From VAZQ01 sp034669045 (GTDB taxonomy: Bacteria; Pseudomonadota; Alphaproteobacteria; Rhizobiales; Xanthobacteraceae): 64,000 nt of DNA. The position numbers were made by a program, and so were the translations under genes. This document shows, piece by piece, positions 33,772-42,762 of the stretch. The DNA is taken from NCBI GenBank assembly GCA_034669045.1, contig JAXDOD010000026.1:13530-77529 (forward strand), given 5' to 3'. A model generated the notes under the pieces. That model saw only the letters and a list, made by a program, of their open reading frames with translations. It was not told the origin of the DNA and searched no databases. Position 1 is the first letter of the stretch. Every line of letters starts with the position of its first letter.

Positions 33772-35169
33772 ATGGCCGACGGACAGCGGAATTACCTGCA
33801 GGAATACGACGCCGCGCCGGACGATCAGAAGTACCGATTGGTCCAGCGCTGGATGAAAACCGAGCCGCTTGCATTCTTCAAGCAGCTCCGGGAGCAGCGT
33901 CCCATCCTGGTGACGCCCGAATGCACGCTGGTCACCCTGTTCAGCGACCTGACCGACGTCATGCAAATGCCCGCGGTGTTCACGGTCGATCTCTACAAGC
34001 CCAAGATGGGCGTCACCCCGACCGAAGTCGGCTATCTGATGGCGCACGACGACGACGCCCTGCATTATCGCGAAAAGTCGCTGATGCAGGGCCTGCTGAA
34101 CCGCGAGGACCTGCCCCGCGTCAGGACCCTGATCGAAAACACGGCTCGGAAGGTTCTCGACGATGCCGGCGGGTCCATCGAAATCGTCAACCAATACTGC
34201 CGCATGGTTCCTGCGCATCTGGTGCAGGATTATTTCGGCTTGGACGGCGTGAAGCGGGAAGAGCTGATCGAATGGTCGTACTGGAACCAGTACGACGCCT
34301 TCCACAACCAGCCTTTCGATCTCAACCCGCCGGATCAATTTCAGTACATCGTGAAAAAGCACGATGAGGTTACCGAGAAGCTGGTTTGCTACATCGCCGT
34401 GCTCATGGCCCGAAAGCTGGTCACGGTCATCCTCGGGAATATCGTGCGGATCATTCTCGCGCCGCTGCGGCTGCTCGGCAACCTGCTGTGCCGGCTGCTC
34501 GGCTGCAAGCCGGGGCCGCGCCAGTCGAAAGACGACATGGTCAAGCGGATGCTCCGCTCCAGGTTCGCCAAGGAGGTGGATTTCCCCATAACCCGCGTCG
34601 CCGTCAACGCGGGCGGTCTCCTGATCGGGGCGATCGAGACGACATCGCAGGCGGTCGCGCAGGTCATCGAGTTTTTTCTCGTGCACCGGCCGGACTTGCT
34701 GGACGACGTCAAGCAAAAGGCCGCGCTCGCCGACCCGGCCGCTTTCGATTCCATGGTTTGGGAAGCATTGCGCTTTGTGCCGATCAGTCCTTACATGTTC
34801 CGGCAAGCCTCGACCGATTACGTCATCGCCAAAGGCACCGATCGCAATACCGCTATTCCCGCCCGCACCAACGTCCTGCTGATATCGCAGTCGGCGATGT
34901 TCGACAGCTACGCCTATGACAAGCCGGAAATCTTCAATCCCAATCGAAACTGGTATCATCACTTCAATTTCGGCTTCGGTTCACACGAATGCCTCGGAAA
35001 ATATGTCGGCATGGTGATGATTCCGGAAATGGTCCGCCAGGTCATGCTGAGAAACAATATCGCCGGCAAGGCCAGGATCAGCCGCCGCAACGGCGCGCTT
35101 TACGGCAACGGTCCGGGTGCCGGCGCGGACGGGCCGTTTCCCGAAGAATACAATCTGGCTTGGCAATAG
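33772..35169 (+). CDS. Cytochrome P450
   Basis: Heme-thiolate enzyme of 465 residues. The I-helix AGGLLIGAIETTSQ is near residue 280, the ExxR motif (EALR) near 331, and the heme loop FGFGSHECLG has the thiolate Cys407. Between residues about 215 and 245 is an unusual hydrophobic stretch (VTVILGNIVRIILAPLRLL and following) that could embed in the membrane or line a lipid channel. ATG 33772 is preferred over GTG 33760. It lies 33 bp after the di-heme gene. The substrate is unknown; the pairing with a heme oxidant suggests sequential oxidation of a lipid or terpenoid, which is inference. Confidence 0.93.
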   Translation: MADGQRNYLQEYDAAPDDQKYRLVQRWMKTEPLAFFKQLREQRPILVTPECTLVTLFSDLTDVMQMPAVFTVDLYKPKMGVTPTEVGYLMAHDDDALHYREKSLMQGLLNREDLPRVRTLIENTARKVLDDAGGSIEIVNQYCRMVPAHLVQDYFGLDGVKREELIEWSYWNQYDAFHNQPFDLNPPDQFQYIVKKHDEVTEKLVCYIAVLMARKLVTVILGNIVRIILAPLRLLGNLLCRLLGCKPGPRQSKDDMVKRMLRSRFAKEVDFPITRVAVNAGGLLIGAIETTSQAVAQVIEFFLVHRPDLLDDVKQKAALADPAAFDSMVWEALRFVPISPYMFRQASTDYVIAKGTDRNTAIPARTNVLLISQSAMFDSYAYDKPEIFNPNRNWYHHFNFGFGSHECLGKYVGMVMIPEMVRQVMLRNNIAGKARISRRNGALYGNGPGAGADGPFPEEYNLAWQ

Positions 35170-35241
35170 CGCGCCGAGCGAGCGGTACATCGGTCTTGTT
35201 TTCACCTGACGAAGCCTCCTGATCAGATTGGACATCGCAAC

Positions 35242-36558
35242 ATGCAGACCACTGAGCCCCAAGAGCCGGTCGTCGTTACTTTCCGCGAAGTGGAGAAGGT
35301 GCTCACCGGCCAGGAAGCGGTCGGCAACCTCACGGAGGTGGCCAACAAGGATCTCACGGCCACCCCGTTGGAAAGGGCCACCGTCATGGCCGCCATGGGC
35401 AACGTGCTCAACGAACTGCGCCGCGCCGAACACGAGGCCGGCGCGCTGGTCCTGACGACGCCGCAACACGGCCCGACATCGCGCCTGCAGAGCCTGATCG
35501 CGTCCGGCGAAGCGGCCAACCTGAAATTCGATCCGCTGCCGAGTGGCGGCCTGGAGGCGAAGTTCGATACCGACGACTGGTTCGGCTGGGCCAGCGTGGC
35601 GTGGGAGAAACTCAAGCATCTCAAGCCGCACCCCATGAAACGTCCGGCCGCCGCGCTTGCCGAGCCTTTTCCGGACCAGGGGCGGATCGGCGTGCTCGGC
35701 GACTGGGGTACCGGCCTGTACGGCGCGCCGCGGATCGCGAAATCGGTGCGGGAGGATCCGGACCCGTTTGCCATGCTGCTGCACCTCGGCGACGTCTACT
35801 ATTCCGGCACGTCGAGCGAGGTGAAGCAGCGCTTCCTCGACCTGTGGCCGTCGCGAAACGGAGCCGTCAATCGTGCGGTGAATTCGAACCACGAAATGTA
35901 TTCCGGCGGCGACGCCTACTTCAACGACATCCTGCCGAAGTTCGGCCAGGAGGGCAGCTACTTCGCCTTCCAGAACAAGCACTGGACGCTGGTGGGGCTG
36001 GACGTCGCCTATATCGATCACGATATCGACGCCGAGCAGATCGAATGGCTCAAGAAGATCCTGGCCAAGGCCGGCGATCGCAAGGTGGTGCTGTTCTCCC
36101 ACCACCAGCTTTATTCGCATTTCGAAAAGCAGGGCAGCAAGCTCTGGAACCATCCGGAGTTCGGCGACATCCTTCGCAGCAAGCGGATTTTCGGCTGGTA
36201 CTGGGGCCACGAACATCGCTGCACAGTGTTCGAGGGACCCGACCAGAACTTCGGCATCCTGGCGCGCTGCATCGGCCACAGCGGCATGCCGGAAAGCGGC
36301 ACCAAGACCGGCAATCTGCCGCGCGCCGGTGAGCCAGCCTACGCCAAGGCCGAGTGGCGGCGCAGTCCGGCGCAGACGATCGAGGGGAACGCGCTACCGA
36401 ACGCGGTCGTGCTGTCAGGACGCAACGAGTACATCAAGGGTGAGGAAGACAAGTTCACGCCGCACGGTTACGCCGTGCTGACCCTCGATGGTCCGTCGCT
36501 CAAGGAGCAGATCCTCACTCCGACCCGTGAGGTCGTCTACGAGAAGACGTTGGTCTAG
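35242..36558 (+). CDS. Calcineurin-like metallophosphoesterase
   Basis: Predicted two-metal phosphoesterase of 438 residues. Motifs in order are GDWGTG (Asp154), HLGDVYYSG (Asp184), NSNHEM in the place of the usual GNHE, FSHHQLYS, and GHEHRC (His323, His325). The Asp-Trp-Gly first motif is seen in purple-acid-phosphatase-like branches; here Trp stands where many have His or Pro. The N-terminal 145 residues are helical-looking and unassigned (LERATVMAAMGNVLNELRRA). No signal peptide is visible. It starts 72 bp after the P450 gene with a weak ribosome site and ends 5 bp before the protease gene. The substrate could be a nucleotide, protein or phospholipid. Confidence 0.88.
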   Translation: MQTTEPQEPVVVTFREVEKVLTGQEAVGNLTEVANKDLTATPLERATVMAAMGNVLNELRRAEHEAGALVLTTPQHGPTSRLQSLIASGEAANLKFDPLPSGGLEAKFDTDDWFGWASVAWEKLKHLKPHPMKRPAAALAEPFPDQGRIGVLGDWGTGLYGAPRIAKSVREDPDPFAMLLHLGDVYYSGTSSEVKQRFLDLWPSRNGAVNRAVNSNHEMYSGGDAYFNDILPKFGQEGSYFAFQNKHWTLVGLDVAYIDHDIDAEQIEWLKKILAKAGDRKVVLFSHHQLYSHFEKQGSKLWNHPEFGDILRSKRIFGWYWGHEHRCTVFEGPDQNFGILARCIGHSGMPESGTKTGNLPRAGEPAYAKAEWRRSPAQTIEGNALPNAVVLSGRNEYIKGEEDKFTPHGYAVLTLDGPSLKEQILTPTREVVYEKTLV

Positions 36559-36563
36559 CGGCC

Positions 36564-37520
36564 ATGGCCATCGGCAAGCGAGAGCAGTTCCTGCGCGACC
36601 GCGCCGTCCGTGCCCTCGGCAACCACCAGGTCACCGAGGCCGTCGCCAAGGTGAAAGCGATCATCGGCCCTGCCAATATTCCCGACAGCGAGCCGCTGGC
36701 CCAGTCCGCGCTCGACAAGTTGCATCAAGGCGAGACCCCGACTGTCGAGGAGCTCACCGCGCTGGAAATCGTCGTGCGGCTGCTGCGACCTGTGGTGTTC
36801 TCGCGCAACGGCGCACTCGCCGATCTGCCTGACCAGGGCGGTCACAATCTCTATCCGGCGGAACTGAAGGACTCCTGGAGCGCCTTTCGCGACCTCGTCA
36901 AACCGCTGGTACCGTCGATCGGCCGGGTGGAGGATCGGAAGTTCAAGCACGTCGGCACCGGCTTCCTGGTGGCAGATGGCGTGTTGGCGACCAACCGGCA
37001 CGTTCTCGGCGTGTTGTCCTTCGGCGCGGAAGTGCTGACACCGGGGGCGGCGCGCGTCGTCTTCAAGCAGGAGATCGACTCGTCCAATGACAGGGTGGAC
37101 ATCGTCTCGATTGACGGCGTGGCGGCAGTCCATCCAAAGCTGGACATGGTGCTGCTCACCGTCGCCAAGCTGGGACGGCCGGCCGTTGAGATGGACCCGG
37201 CCGGCGCGACCGAGACTACGAAGGTGGTGGCGATCGGCTATCCGGGCAAAGACCCGGTCAACAATCCGCTGTTCCTCTCCGGCGTTTTTGGCAATGATTT
37301 TGGGGTCAAGCGCGCGGCGCTCGGCGAAGTGCTCGACGGCACCGAAACGCCGTCGCTGTTCCACGACTGCTCGACCACGCAGGGCAACTCGGGGTCGCCG
37401 ATTTTTTCCATGAGCAGCGGCAAGGTCGCCGGTATCCACCGCGCCGGGCACTTCATGTACCGCAACGAGGCGGTGGACGCGCAGGAACTGCGGAAGTTCG
37501 TCCAGTCCGCCCAACCGTGA
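36564..37520 (+). CDS. Trypsin-like serine protease
   Basis: The 318-residue protein has an S1-fold protease domain from about residue 115. The triad is complete: His146 in LATNRHVLG, Asp194 in HPKLDMVLL, and Ser276 in QGNSGSPIF. GTGFLVADG precedes the first motif. The N-terminal 110 residues are an unassigned, probably helical region that could be an adaptor. No signal peptide, so it is predicted to be cytoplasmic, unlike HtrA-type relatives, and there is no PDZ domain. It starts 5 bp after the phosphoesterase gene and ends 7 bp before the caspase-like gene. Confidence 0.88.
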   Translation: MAIGKREQFLRDRAVRALGNHQVTEAVAKVKAIIGPANIPDSEPLAQSALDKLHQGETPTVEELTALEIVVRLLRPVVFSRNGALADLPDQGGHNLYPAELKDSWSAFRDLVKPLVPSIGRVEDRKFKHVGTGFLVADGVLATNRHVLGVLSFGAEVLTPGAARVVFKQEIDSSNDRVDIVSIDGVAAVHPKLDMVLLTVAKLGRPAVEMDPAGATETTKVVAIGYPGKDPVNNPLFLSGVFGNDFGVKRAALGEVLDGTETPSLFHDCSTTQGNSGSPIFSMSSGKVAGIHRAGHFMYRNEAVDAQELRKFVQSAQP

Positions 37521-37527
37521 GCCGACC

Positions 37528-39822
37528 ATGGCTGTCCGCGGCCTCATCATTGCCGTCGAGAATTATCCGAAAGTGCAGGTCGGCGGCATCGCCAAGAGCC
37601 TGCCGGGAACGCTCCAGGCGGGACTGGATTTCAAGGCTTGGCTGCTGGAAAAATGGAAGGCAGAAGGCCGCCAGGACAATGACACGCAACTGATTTTTTG
37701 CTCCGACCCGGTGCAGCCCGGCGGCGTCGGCGCAACCAGCAATGACATTCGCAAGGCGATGCTCAAGCTCAAGGACCAGGGCCAAAGCGCCACGGAAGAG
37801 CTCTATTTCTTCCTCAGCGGCCACGGCTTTTCGTTTGTCGAGAGGCCCGGCAGTCGGGCCGACATCGTGATCGCGTCCGATTTCGAGGATCCGGCCTTGT
37901 CGGGCAACGCTTGCCTCAATCTTGATGCGATCATCGCGTGGCTGCGCGATCATCTCGGCACCGGCCGGCACTATTATTTTGTCGACGCCTGCCGCAACGA
38001 GCTCAACGCCAGCCAGATCCAGATCGGTTCGCTGCTGCCGATCGACCCGCAGGCGTCCGGCGAAGCCTCGACCTACGTCCTCCAGTCGACCGTGGACGGA
38101 GCCGTGGCGGCGGCAAACGGCACGTTTTCCGCGACGTTGCTGGCCGGCTTGCGCGGCCGGGGCCGGGCCAAGGTATGGCAGGCGCAGGTCAACGACAAGA
38201 TGTTCGTCCGCTACGACTCGCTGCGGAGCCATTTGAAAGGCCTGCTTGCAGACAAACAGAAGATCACCAGCAGGGTCGAAGGCTCCGACGGCGAGAGCGA
38301 CGGATTGCTGGCGACGCTGCGTCCCATTCCCATGTCGAAGTGCACGATCGCCATTGAAGACGCGCCGGCGCCGCTCGACGGAGAGCTCGTGTACAGACGA
38401 GGTCACTCCAGAGCCGAGGAACGCCAGCCGCTGGTCAATCAGCCCATCGTCCTGGCGCTGGAGCCGGATGACTACACGGTTTTATTGCGGCTGAAGAACG
38501 AGGTCGTTGAGACCGCCACTCCCATGCCGTTGGACCTTTATGAGGATCGCAGTCTCATATTCAAGCGCATCGCCCCGGGGACGCCCGAGTCGACCTTGGA
38601 GCCAATAGGCCGCGTACCGGAAGTGGGGGCGGAGTCGAACATGGATATCGTTGTGCCGGACGGCACAATGTTCCAACTGGACAACGTGAACACCGGAGAG
38701 GAGGCGGTCTTCAACACGTCGGCGCGCGTAACGCTGCCGACGGGGCGCTATTTCGGCACCTTGCGCAATCTGCATGGTCATGTCTTCAAACGGCAAGAAA
38801 TCAATTTGGAGCCGGGACAGGACGGCACCCTGAACGTCGCCGAATGGCAGCAAAGCGCGCCGCATGTTGCGATCGCAAGCAAGCTGCCCAGTTACGCGGT
38901 GCATGATGGCGCCGTCGATTTTTCCGAATCGCTCGACGGCGCAATCACCGATCCGGATCTAGACCTGTGGCTGGCGCTGGTCGGTGGCGGGCGAATCCTG
39001 GGGTCGACCGGCGACTACTCCAAGCTCGCCGGGCTTCCGTTGCACAATTTTTCCGGCGAGCAGGCGGGCGCTTCGCCGATCTATATGCTGGCGGGATTTG
39101 AAGACGTCGATACGAAATTGCACGTCGGTCTATCCCGCGACGCCGGCGTGACCTGGGGGACAGCGACGCAGGCGCCCGACATGCCGGGAATCTGCGAGGC
39201 GTATTTCGCGGCGGCGCCAGGCTGGAAACTCGTCTCATTGAGGATCGATGATCAGGCTCCCTACACTATCGCCAGCCTCGCCAGCCCCAACCGGGGAATG
39301 CTCATCACGCTTACCCTGGATGATGAGGGCAATCCGCGCGTGTCGCAGTATCTACTGCCGCTCGGGCATTTGGTGGATCACCTGCCGACCGACATGAAAG
39401 ACCGGGTGAAAGGGCGCAATCACTTGCGCGACGTCCGGTTTCTTGCGCAAGCGAACCGCGCATTCCGCAAGCGGCGCGATCTCCGGAAAGAGGTCCCGGC
39501 GGACGAATTGACCGAGCTGCTCGACGCAAAATGGCTCGATCCGATTGCGTCCACGCTCGCCTCATACGAGGCGTTGCGGCGTGGCCGGAAGGACGAACTG
39601 CGCCAAGTGGTCGCGAACATGAAGCGCTTCTTCGGCGACATTCCCGATACCGCGGCTCTGGCGAAACTCGCCGGCGAGGACACCGAACGTCCTCACGGCG
39701 TTCCACTGTTCGCCGACGGCCTGCGCGCGTTTCCCGATTTCGCCGAGTGGCTACCGCTGCCGGCTGGACACCTCGATTTCGCCAGTCCCTGGACCGCATG
39801 GCGCGCCGCGGTGAAGAGTTAA
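37528..39822 (+). CDS. Caspase-like (peptidase C14) protein with long C-terminal extension
   Basis: The 764-residue protein has an N-terminal caspase-hemoglobinase fold (about 1-245). The dyad is His99 in FFLSGHGFS and Cys155 in YFVDACRN, 56 residues apart as expected. Residues about 265-400 and 400-600 look beta-rich and are unassigned. The last 110 residues are helical, including LDPIASTLASYEALRRG, a pattern I associate with other bacterial caspase proteins. No signal peptide. It is the last gene of the operon, 28 bp from a convergent gene. The Asp or Arg preference cannot be read. A role in regulated proteolysis or cell death is inference. Confidence 0.85.
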   Translation: MAVRGLIIAVENYPKVQVGGIAKSLPGTLQAGLDFKAWLLEKWKAEGRQDNDTQLIFCSDPVQPGGVGATSNDIRKAMLKLKDQGQSATEELYFFLSGHGFSFVERPGSRADIVIASDFEDPALSGNACLNLDAIIAWLRDHLGTGRHYYFVDACRNELNASQIQIGSLLPIDPQASGEASTYVLQSTVDGAVAAANGTFSATLLAGLRGRGRAKVWQAQVNDKMFVRYDSLRSHLKGLLADKQKITSRVEGSDGESDGLLATLRPIPMSKCTIAIEDAPAPLDGELVYRRGHSRAEERQPLVNQPIVLALEPDDYTVLLRLKNEVVETATPMPLDLYEDRSLIFKRIAPGTPESTLEPIGRVPEVGAESNMDIVVPDGTMFQLDNVNTGEEAVFNTSARVTLPTGRYFGTLRNLHGHVFKRQEINLEPGQDGTLNVAEWQQSAPHVAIASKLPSYAVHDGAVDFSESLDGAITDPDLDLWLALVGGGRILGSTGDYSKLAGLPLHNFSGEQAGASPIYMLAGFEDVDTKLHVGLSRDAGVTWGTATQAPDMPGICEAYFAAAPGWKLVSLRIDDQAPYTIASLASPNRGMLITLTLDDEGNPRVSQYLLPLGHLVDHLPTDMKDRVKGRNHLRDVRFLAQANRAFRKRRDLRKEVPADELTELLDAKWLDPIASTLASYEALRRGRKDELRQVVANMKRFFGDIPDTAALAKLAGEDTERPHGVPLFADGLRAFPDFAEWLPLPAGHLDFASPWTAWRAAVKS

Positions 39823-39850
39823 GCCGCCGGGCCGATCCGAAACACAGCTA

Positions 39851-40834
39851 TCAAGACCCCTTGAGCGGGCGGCAGGAGGTGGCCGCCGTGTCGGTCATTT
39901 GCAGGCAGTATTCGCGGCCCGGACGATCGACCCGAAAACTCTCGATGAATCCGCCCTGGCGTTGGGTGACATAAACGGTTTTTCCATCAGGCCCGCCAAA
40001 CGCGAGATTGGTCGGCTCCTTCGCCTTCAGGATCACTTCACGTTCGATTTTCCCATCCGGCGACAGGACGGCGACAGTGCCCTTCAATATCCTGGCCACG
40101 AGAATTCGGCCGTCGATGTCCGTACGCAAGCCGTCAATGCTGAAATCACTGAATTTCCTGATCAGGCGTTGCGCAGCCAGCAGCGCCCCGTCCAACCGAT
40201 AAGCCCATATCTCGCGTGTGTCGGATTCGCCCACATACAGGGTCTTTCCGTCAGGGCTCAGGTCAATGCCGTTGGTCGTACTCATCTTGCGAGCGCTCGA
40301 CATGACCTCGCCGACGCCATTGCCGTCCGGGCCGCGCCTGATCCTCCAAACCTGACCGTCATGGCGCTTCCAGTGCGGATCGCTCGCGTAGATCGTGCCG
40401 TCTGCGGCGATCGTCAGGTCGTTCGGTTGATTGAACTGGTCAGAATGAAAATAGACACGAGGTTCATTTTGACCGCGCTCGAACACAAACACGTTGTGAT
40501 TCTTGTAGTCGGCAACATACATGCGTCCATCGCGGCTGAAGCGGATCGCGTTTCCAACGCTTCCCGCCGGAAGCTCGGCAAAGGTTTCGGAGTTGGGCGC
40601 ACCGGGGTTCACCTTGCCGATCGTGCCCTGCTTTAGGTGATTCACGACATACAACGTGCCGGTCCCATCGACGGCGGGTCCTTCGATCCCGAAGGTGTAC
40701 TCGCGCGATGGCGTGAGCTGACGGCTCTCGAACAAGCCGGGCTCCGCGGCCACCGCGGTGACCAATACGGCTCCGACGAGGAGCGCACCGATTGCCGAGC
40801 CGCTGATTGCCGAACCATTGAGTCGCAATGTCAC
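39851..40834 (-). CDS. Exported SMP-30/gluconolactonase/LRE-like beta-propeller protein
   Basis: The 327-residue protein has an N-terminal signal peptide (GALLVGAVLVTAVAAEPG). Six propeller blades carry NDLTIAADGTIYASD, NGIDLSPDGKTLYVGES and FSIDGLRTDIDGRILVAR, the SMP-30 metal-site motifs. A lactonase or lactonase-like role in the periplasm is expected for the family. GTG 40834 has GGAAAG upstream. It lies 35 bp after the upstream PQQ-type gene and is probably co-transcribed; it is convergent with the caspase-like gene. Confidence 0.85.
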   Translation of the reverse strand: MTLRLNGSAISGSAIGALLVGAVLVTAVAAEPGLFESRQLTPSREYTFGIEGPAVDGTGTLYVVNHLKQGTIGKVNPGAPNSETFAELPAGSVGNAIRFSRDGRMYVADYKNHNVFVFERGQNEPRVYFHSDQFNQPNDLTIAADGTIYASDPHWKRHDGQVWRIRRGPDGNGVGEVMSSARKMSTTNGIDLSPDGKTLYVGESDTREIWAYRLDGALLAAQRLIRKFSDFSIDGLRTDIDGRILVARILKGTVAVLSPDGKIEREVILKAKEPTNLAFGGPDGKTVYVTQRQGGFIESFRVDRPGREYCLQMTDTAATSCRPLKGS

Positions 40835-40869
40835 GGTCTTTCCGATCGAAGAATTCCGCCCGCCGACAA

Positions 40870-42762
40870 TCAGCGATCGGCTGGACTGCGCGCGCCGGGC
40901 CTGAGTTTCGCGACGAACAGGTCGAGCGTTTCCAGCAGCTCCTTGTAGCCTGGTTCGCCGGCGAGTAGCTCATGGCCATTGGCCGGCATGATCTTTTCGG
41001 CACCCTTTCCCCAGACACGAATGTGCAACCGGCCGGCTTCAGGATCTCCCGGATAGATCCACCCGTCCTGGCTCAGCAGAAAACGCAGCACAGCCTGATC
41101 CTTCTGACGGTCATTCTGGTTCGCTTTGAGGCCAAAATCCGAATGACACCCGCGACAGTGCCGCTCGACCAGGCCGACACGGACCTGCGAGAGGCGATTG
41201 GAACTCTCCCTGTCGTTGGCGACGAAGGTGATCAGCTCCTTGATCTGCGCTTCGGTCCTGGAACTACAAGAAAGCGCGCTGGCCGAGGCCGCCGTCGGAT
41301 CGGCATCGATTCGGATGACTGTTTGATTTTTGTCTTCCACCAGCCAGATGGCGCCATCGGAGGCCACGGTCATTCCGACCGGCGCGCCCTGCGGACGCAC
41401 ACCGTCCACCTTGTACCAATGCGATATCAGCTCCCCGAAGGCGGCGGCAGCAATCTGACGCTCCTGCTCCGTCCGAAATACCTGGGTCGGCGGGGTAGCG
41501 CAGCTTACGTTATAGCGCACCGGGGCGGGACTGATCTTTGGAAAGCCCTTCGCATCCACATCGTAAAAGATCACGCGGCTACCCGTAGGCCGATAGCCGT
41601 GAAGCCCGACCATCAGCTTGCCTTTGAGCTCCGGGAATTTCTCCCCCTGGTAATAGAACATGCTGAGCGGAGCCGCGTGCGGCGGCATCAACGAGTGGGG
41701 CTTCTGATATGACGCGGCATTCGTGCAGAACTTTTGATAGGGGGTTTTCGTCTGCAGGAAGGCCCTGTATTCCGGGCTCTCGGTGACGAGATCGTAGCAG
41801 TAGGGCCAGCCGTAGTGCTTGCCCTTTTCGAGAACGTTCAACTCTTCATTCGGCTTTGCCGAATCGGGCAGGTCGCGGGCGTTTTCAGCCTGCAGCAAGG
41901 CAAAACCATCCTCCGGAAATTGCGGGTGAGCAGCAATAGCCATCGAATTGCGCAAACCACGCGCATAGATTTCGAGCGAAGGGTTCGGATCGCCAGGTTT
42001 CACAGCCGGGAAGATTCCGCTCGCCGGAGGGGTAAATGCCCAGATCGAGGCGAGCGGCGCCGCGCCTTCTCCCGCGGCGCATGGCTTGAGCTCGGGCGTA
42101 CTGGTAGCGCAGCGGTCGGTTGGCGCACCGATGTTGATGTAGATGCGTCCGGACTTGTCAAATATGAAATGCTTGAGCGGATGGAGGCTATTTCGGGTCA
42201 GCCTGGTGCCGTCGGACAGCTTGGGCTGGAGGCCCGGAAGACCCTGGATGATCACCTCGACCGTCGCTTCAGGGTCGCCCGCGAGCGGGTCGAAACGAAA
42301 CACCTTTTCGACCGTGCTCGCGTAGATCCGGCGATCGACCCCGACCGCCAGACCATGCGGCAGGTCCAGCTTCGTCATCAGGACCTTGATGCGCTTGCCT
42401 TCTGGTGCTGCCGGATCAAGCAGCAGCAACCGGCCCTGCCGGGGACTCCAGCCGGCCCCCATGTCGGCAACAACGAACAGGCTCGAGTCCGGGATCTGCA
42501 CGATCGATCGCGGAAACACCAATCCGTCGGCCTTGCTGGCCACGAGGCCGGCGCAATAGCCGGACCGCATCCCGATCTGCAGCTTTGGAAAGCCCTGAGT
42601 ACCATCGCCGCAACGGTCTGCGCCGAGAGCGTAGCCACTCCTTGTGGTGGCGCTTTGCGTTGCCGGCCCCGCGCGCGAATGGTCCACCAGTCCTTGAAAG
42701 CAAACAAGAGCAAGGGCGACCAGAGCGCTAAAACGGACGCAATGACAAAAATTTGCTCGCAT
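40870..42762 (-). CDS. Exported sorbosone/PQQ-glucose dehydrogenase-like propeller with C-terminal heme-c
   Basis: The 630-residue protein has a signal peptide (VRFSALVALALVCFQG). A beta-propeller of the GSDH/sorbosone dehydrogenase type follows, with FPRSIVQIPDSSLFVVADMG, GLPHGLAVGVDRRIYAST, ARGLRNSMAIAAHP and NVLEKGKHYGWPYCY. A C-terminal cytochrome-c segment carries CRGCH (Cys536, Cys539, His540). ATG 42762 is chosen because GGAGGG sits directly before it. Probably oxidises a sugar or alcohol in the periplasm and passes electrons to its own heme. The PQQ ligands were not traced one by one. Confidence 0.82.
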   Translation of the reverse strand: MRANFCHCVRFSALVALALVCFQGLVDHSRAGPATQSATTRSGYALGADRCGDGTQGFPKLQIGMRSGYCAGLVASKADGLVFPRSIVQIPDSSLFVVADMGAGWSPRQGRLLLLDPAAPEGKRIKVLMTKLDLPHGLAVGVDRRIYASTVEKVFRFDPLAGDPEATVEVIIQGLPGLQPKLSDGTRLTRNSLHPLKHFIFDKSGRIYINIGAPTDRCATSTPELKPCAAGEGAAPLASIWAFTPPASGIFPAVKPGDPNPSLEIYARGLRNSMAIAAHPQFPEDGFALLQAENARDLPDSAKPNEELNVLEKGKHYGWPYCYDLVTESPEYRAFLQTKTPYQKFCTNAASYQKPHSLMPPHAAPLSMFYYQGEKFPELKGKLMVGLHGYRPTGSRVIFYDVDAKGFPKISPAPVRYNVSCATPPTQVFRTEQERQIAAAAFGELISHWYKVDGVRPQGAPVGMTVASDGAIWLVEDKNQTVIRIDADPTAASASALSCSSRTEAQIKELITFVANDRESSNRLSQVRVGLVERHCRGCHSDFGLKANQNDRQKDQAVLRFLLSQDGWIYPGDPEAGRLHIRVWGKGAEKIMPANGHELLAGEPGYKELLETLDLFVAKLRPGARSPADR

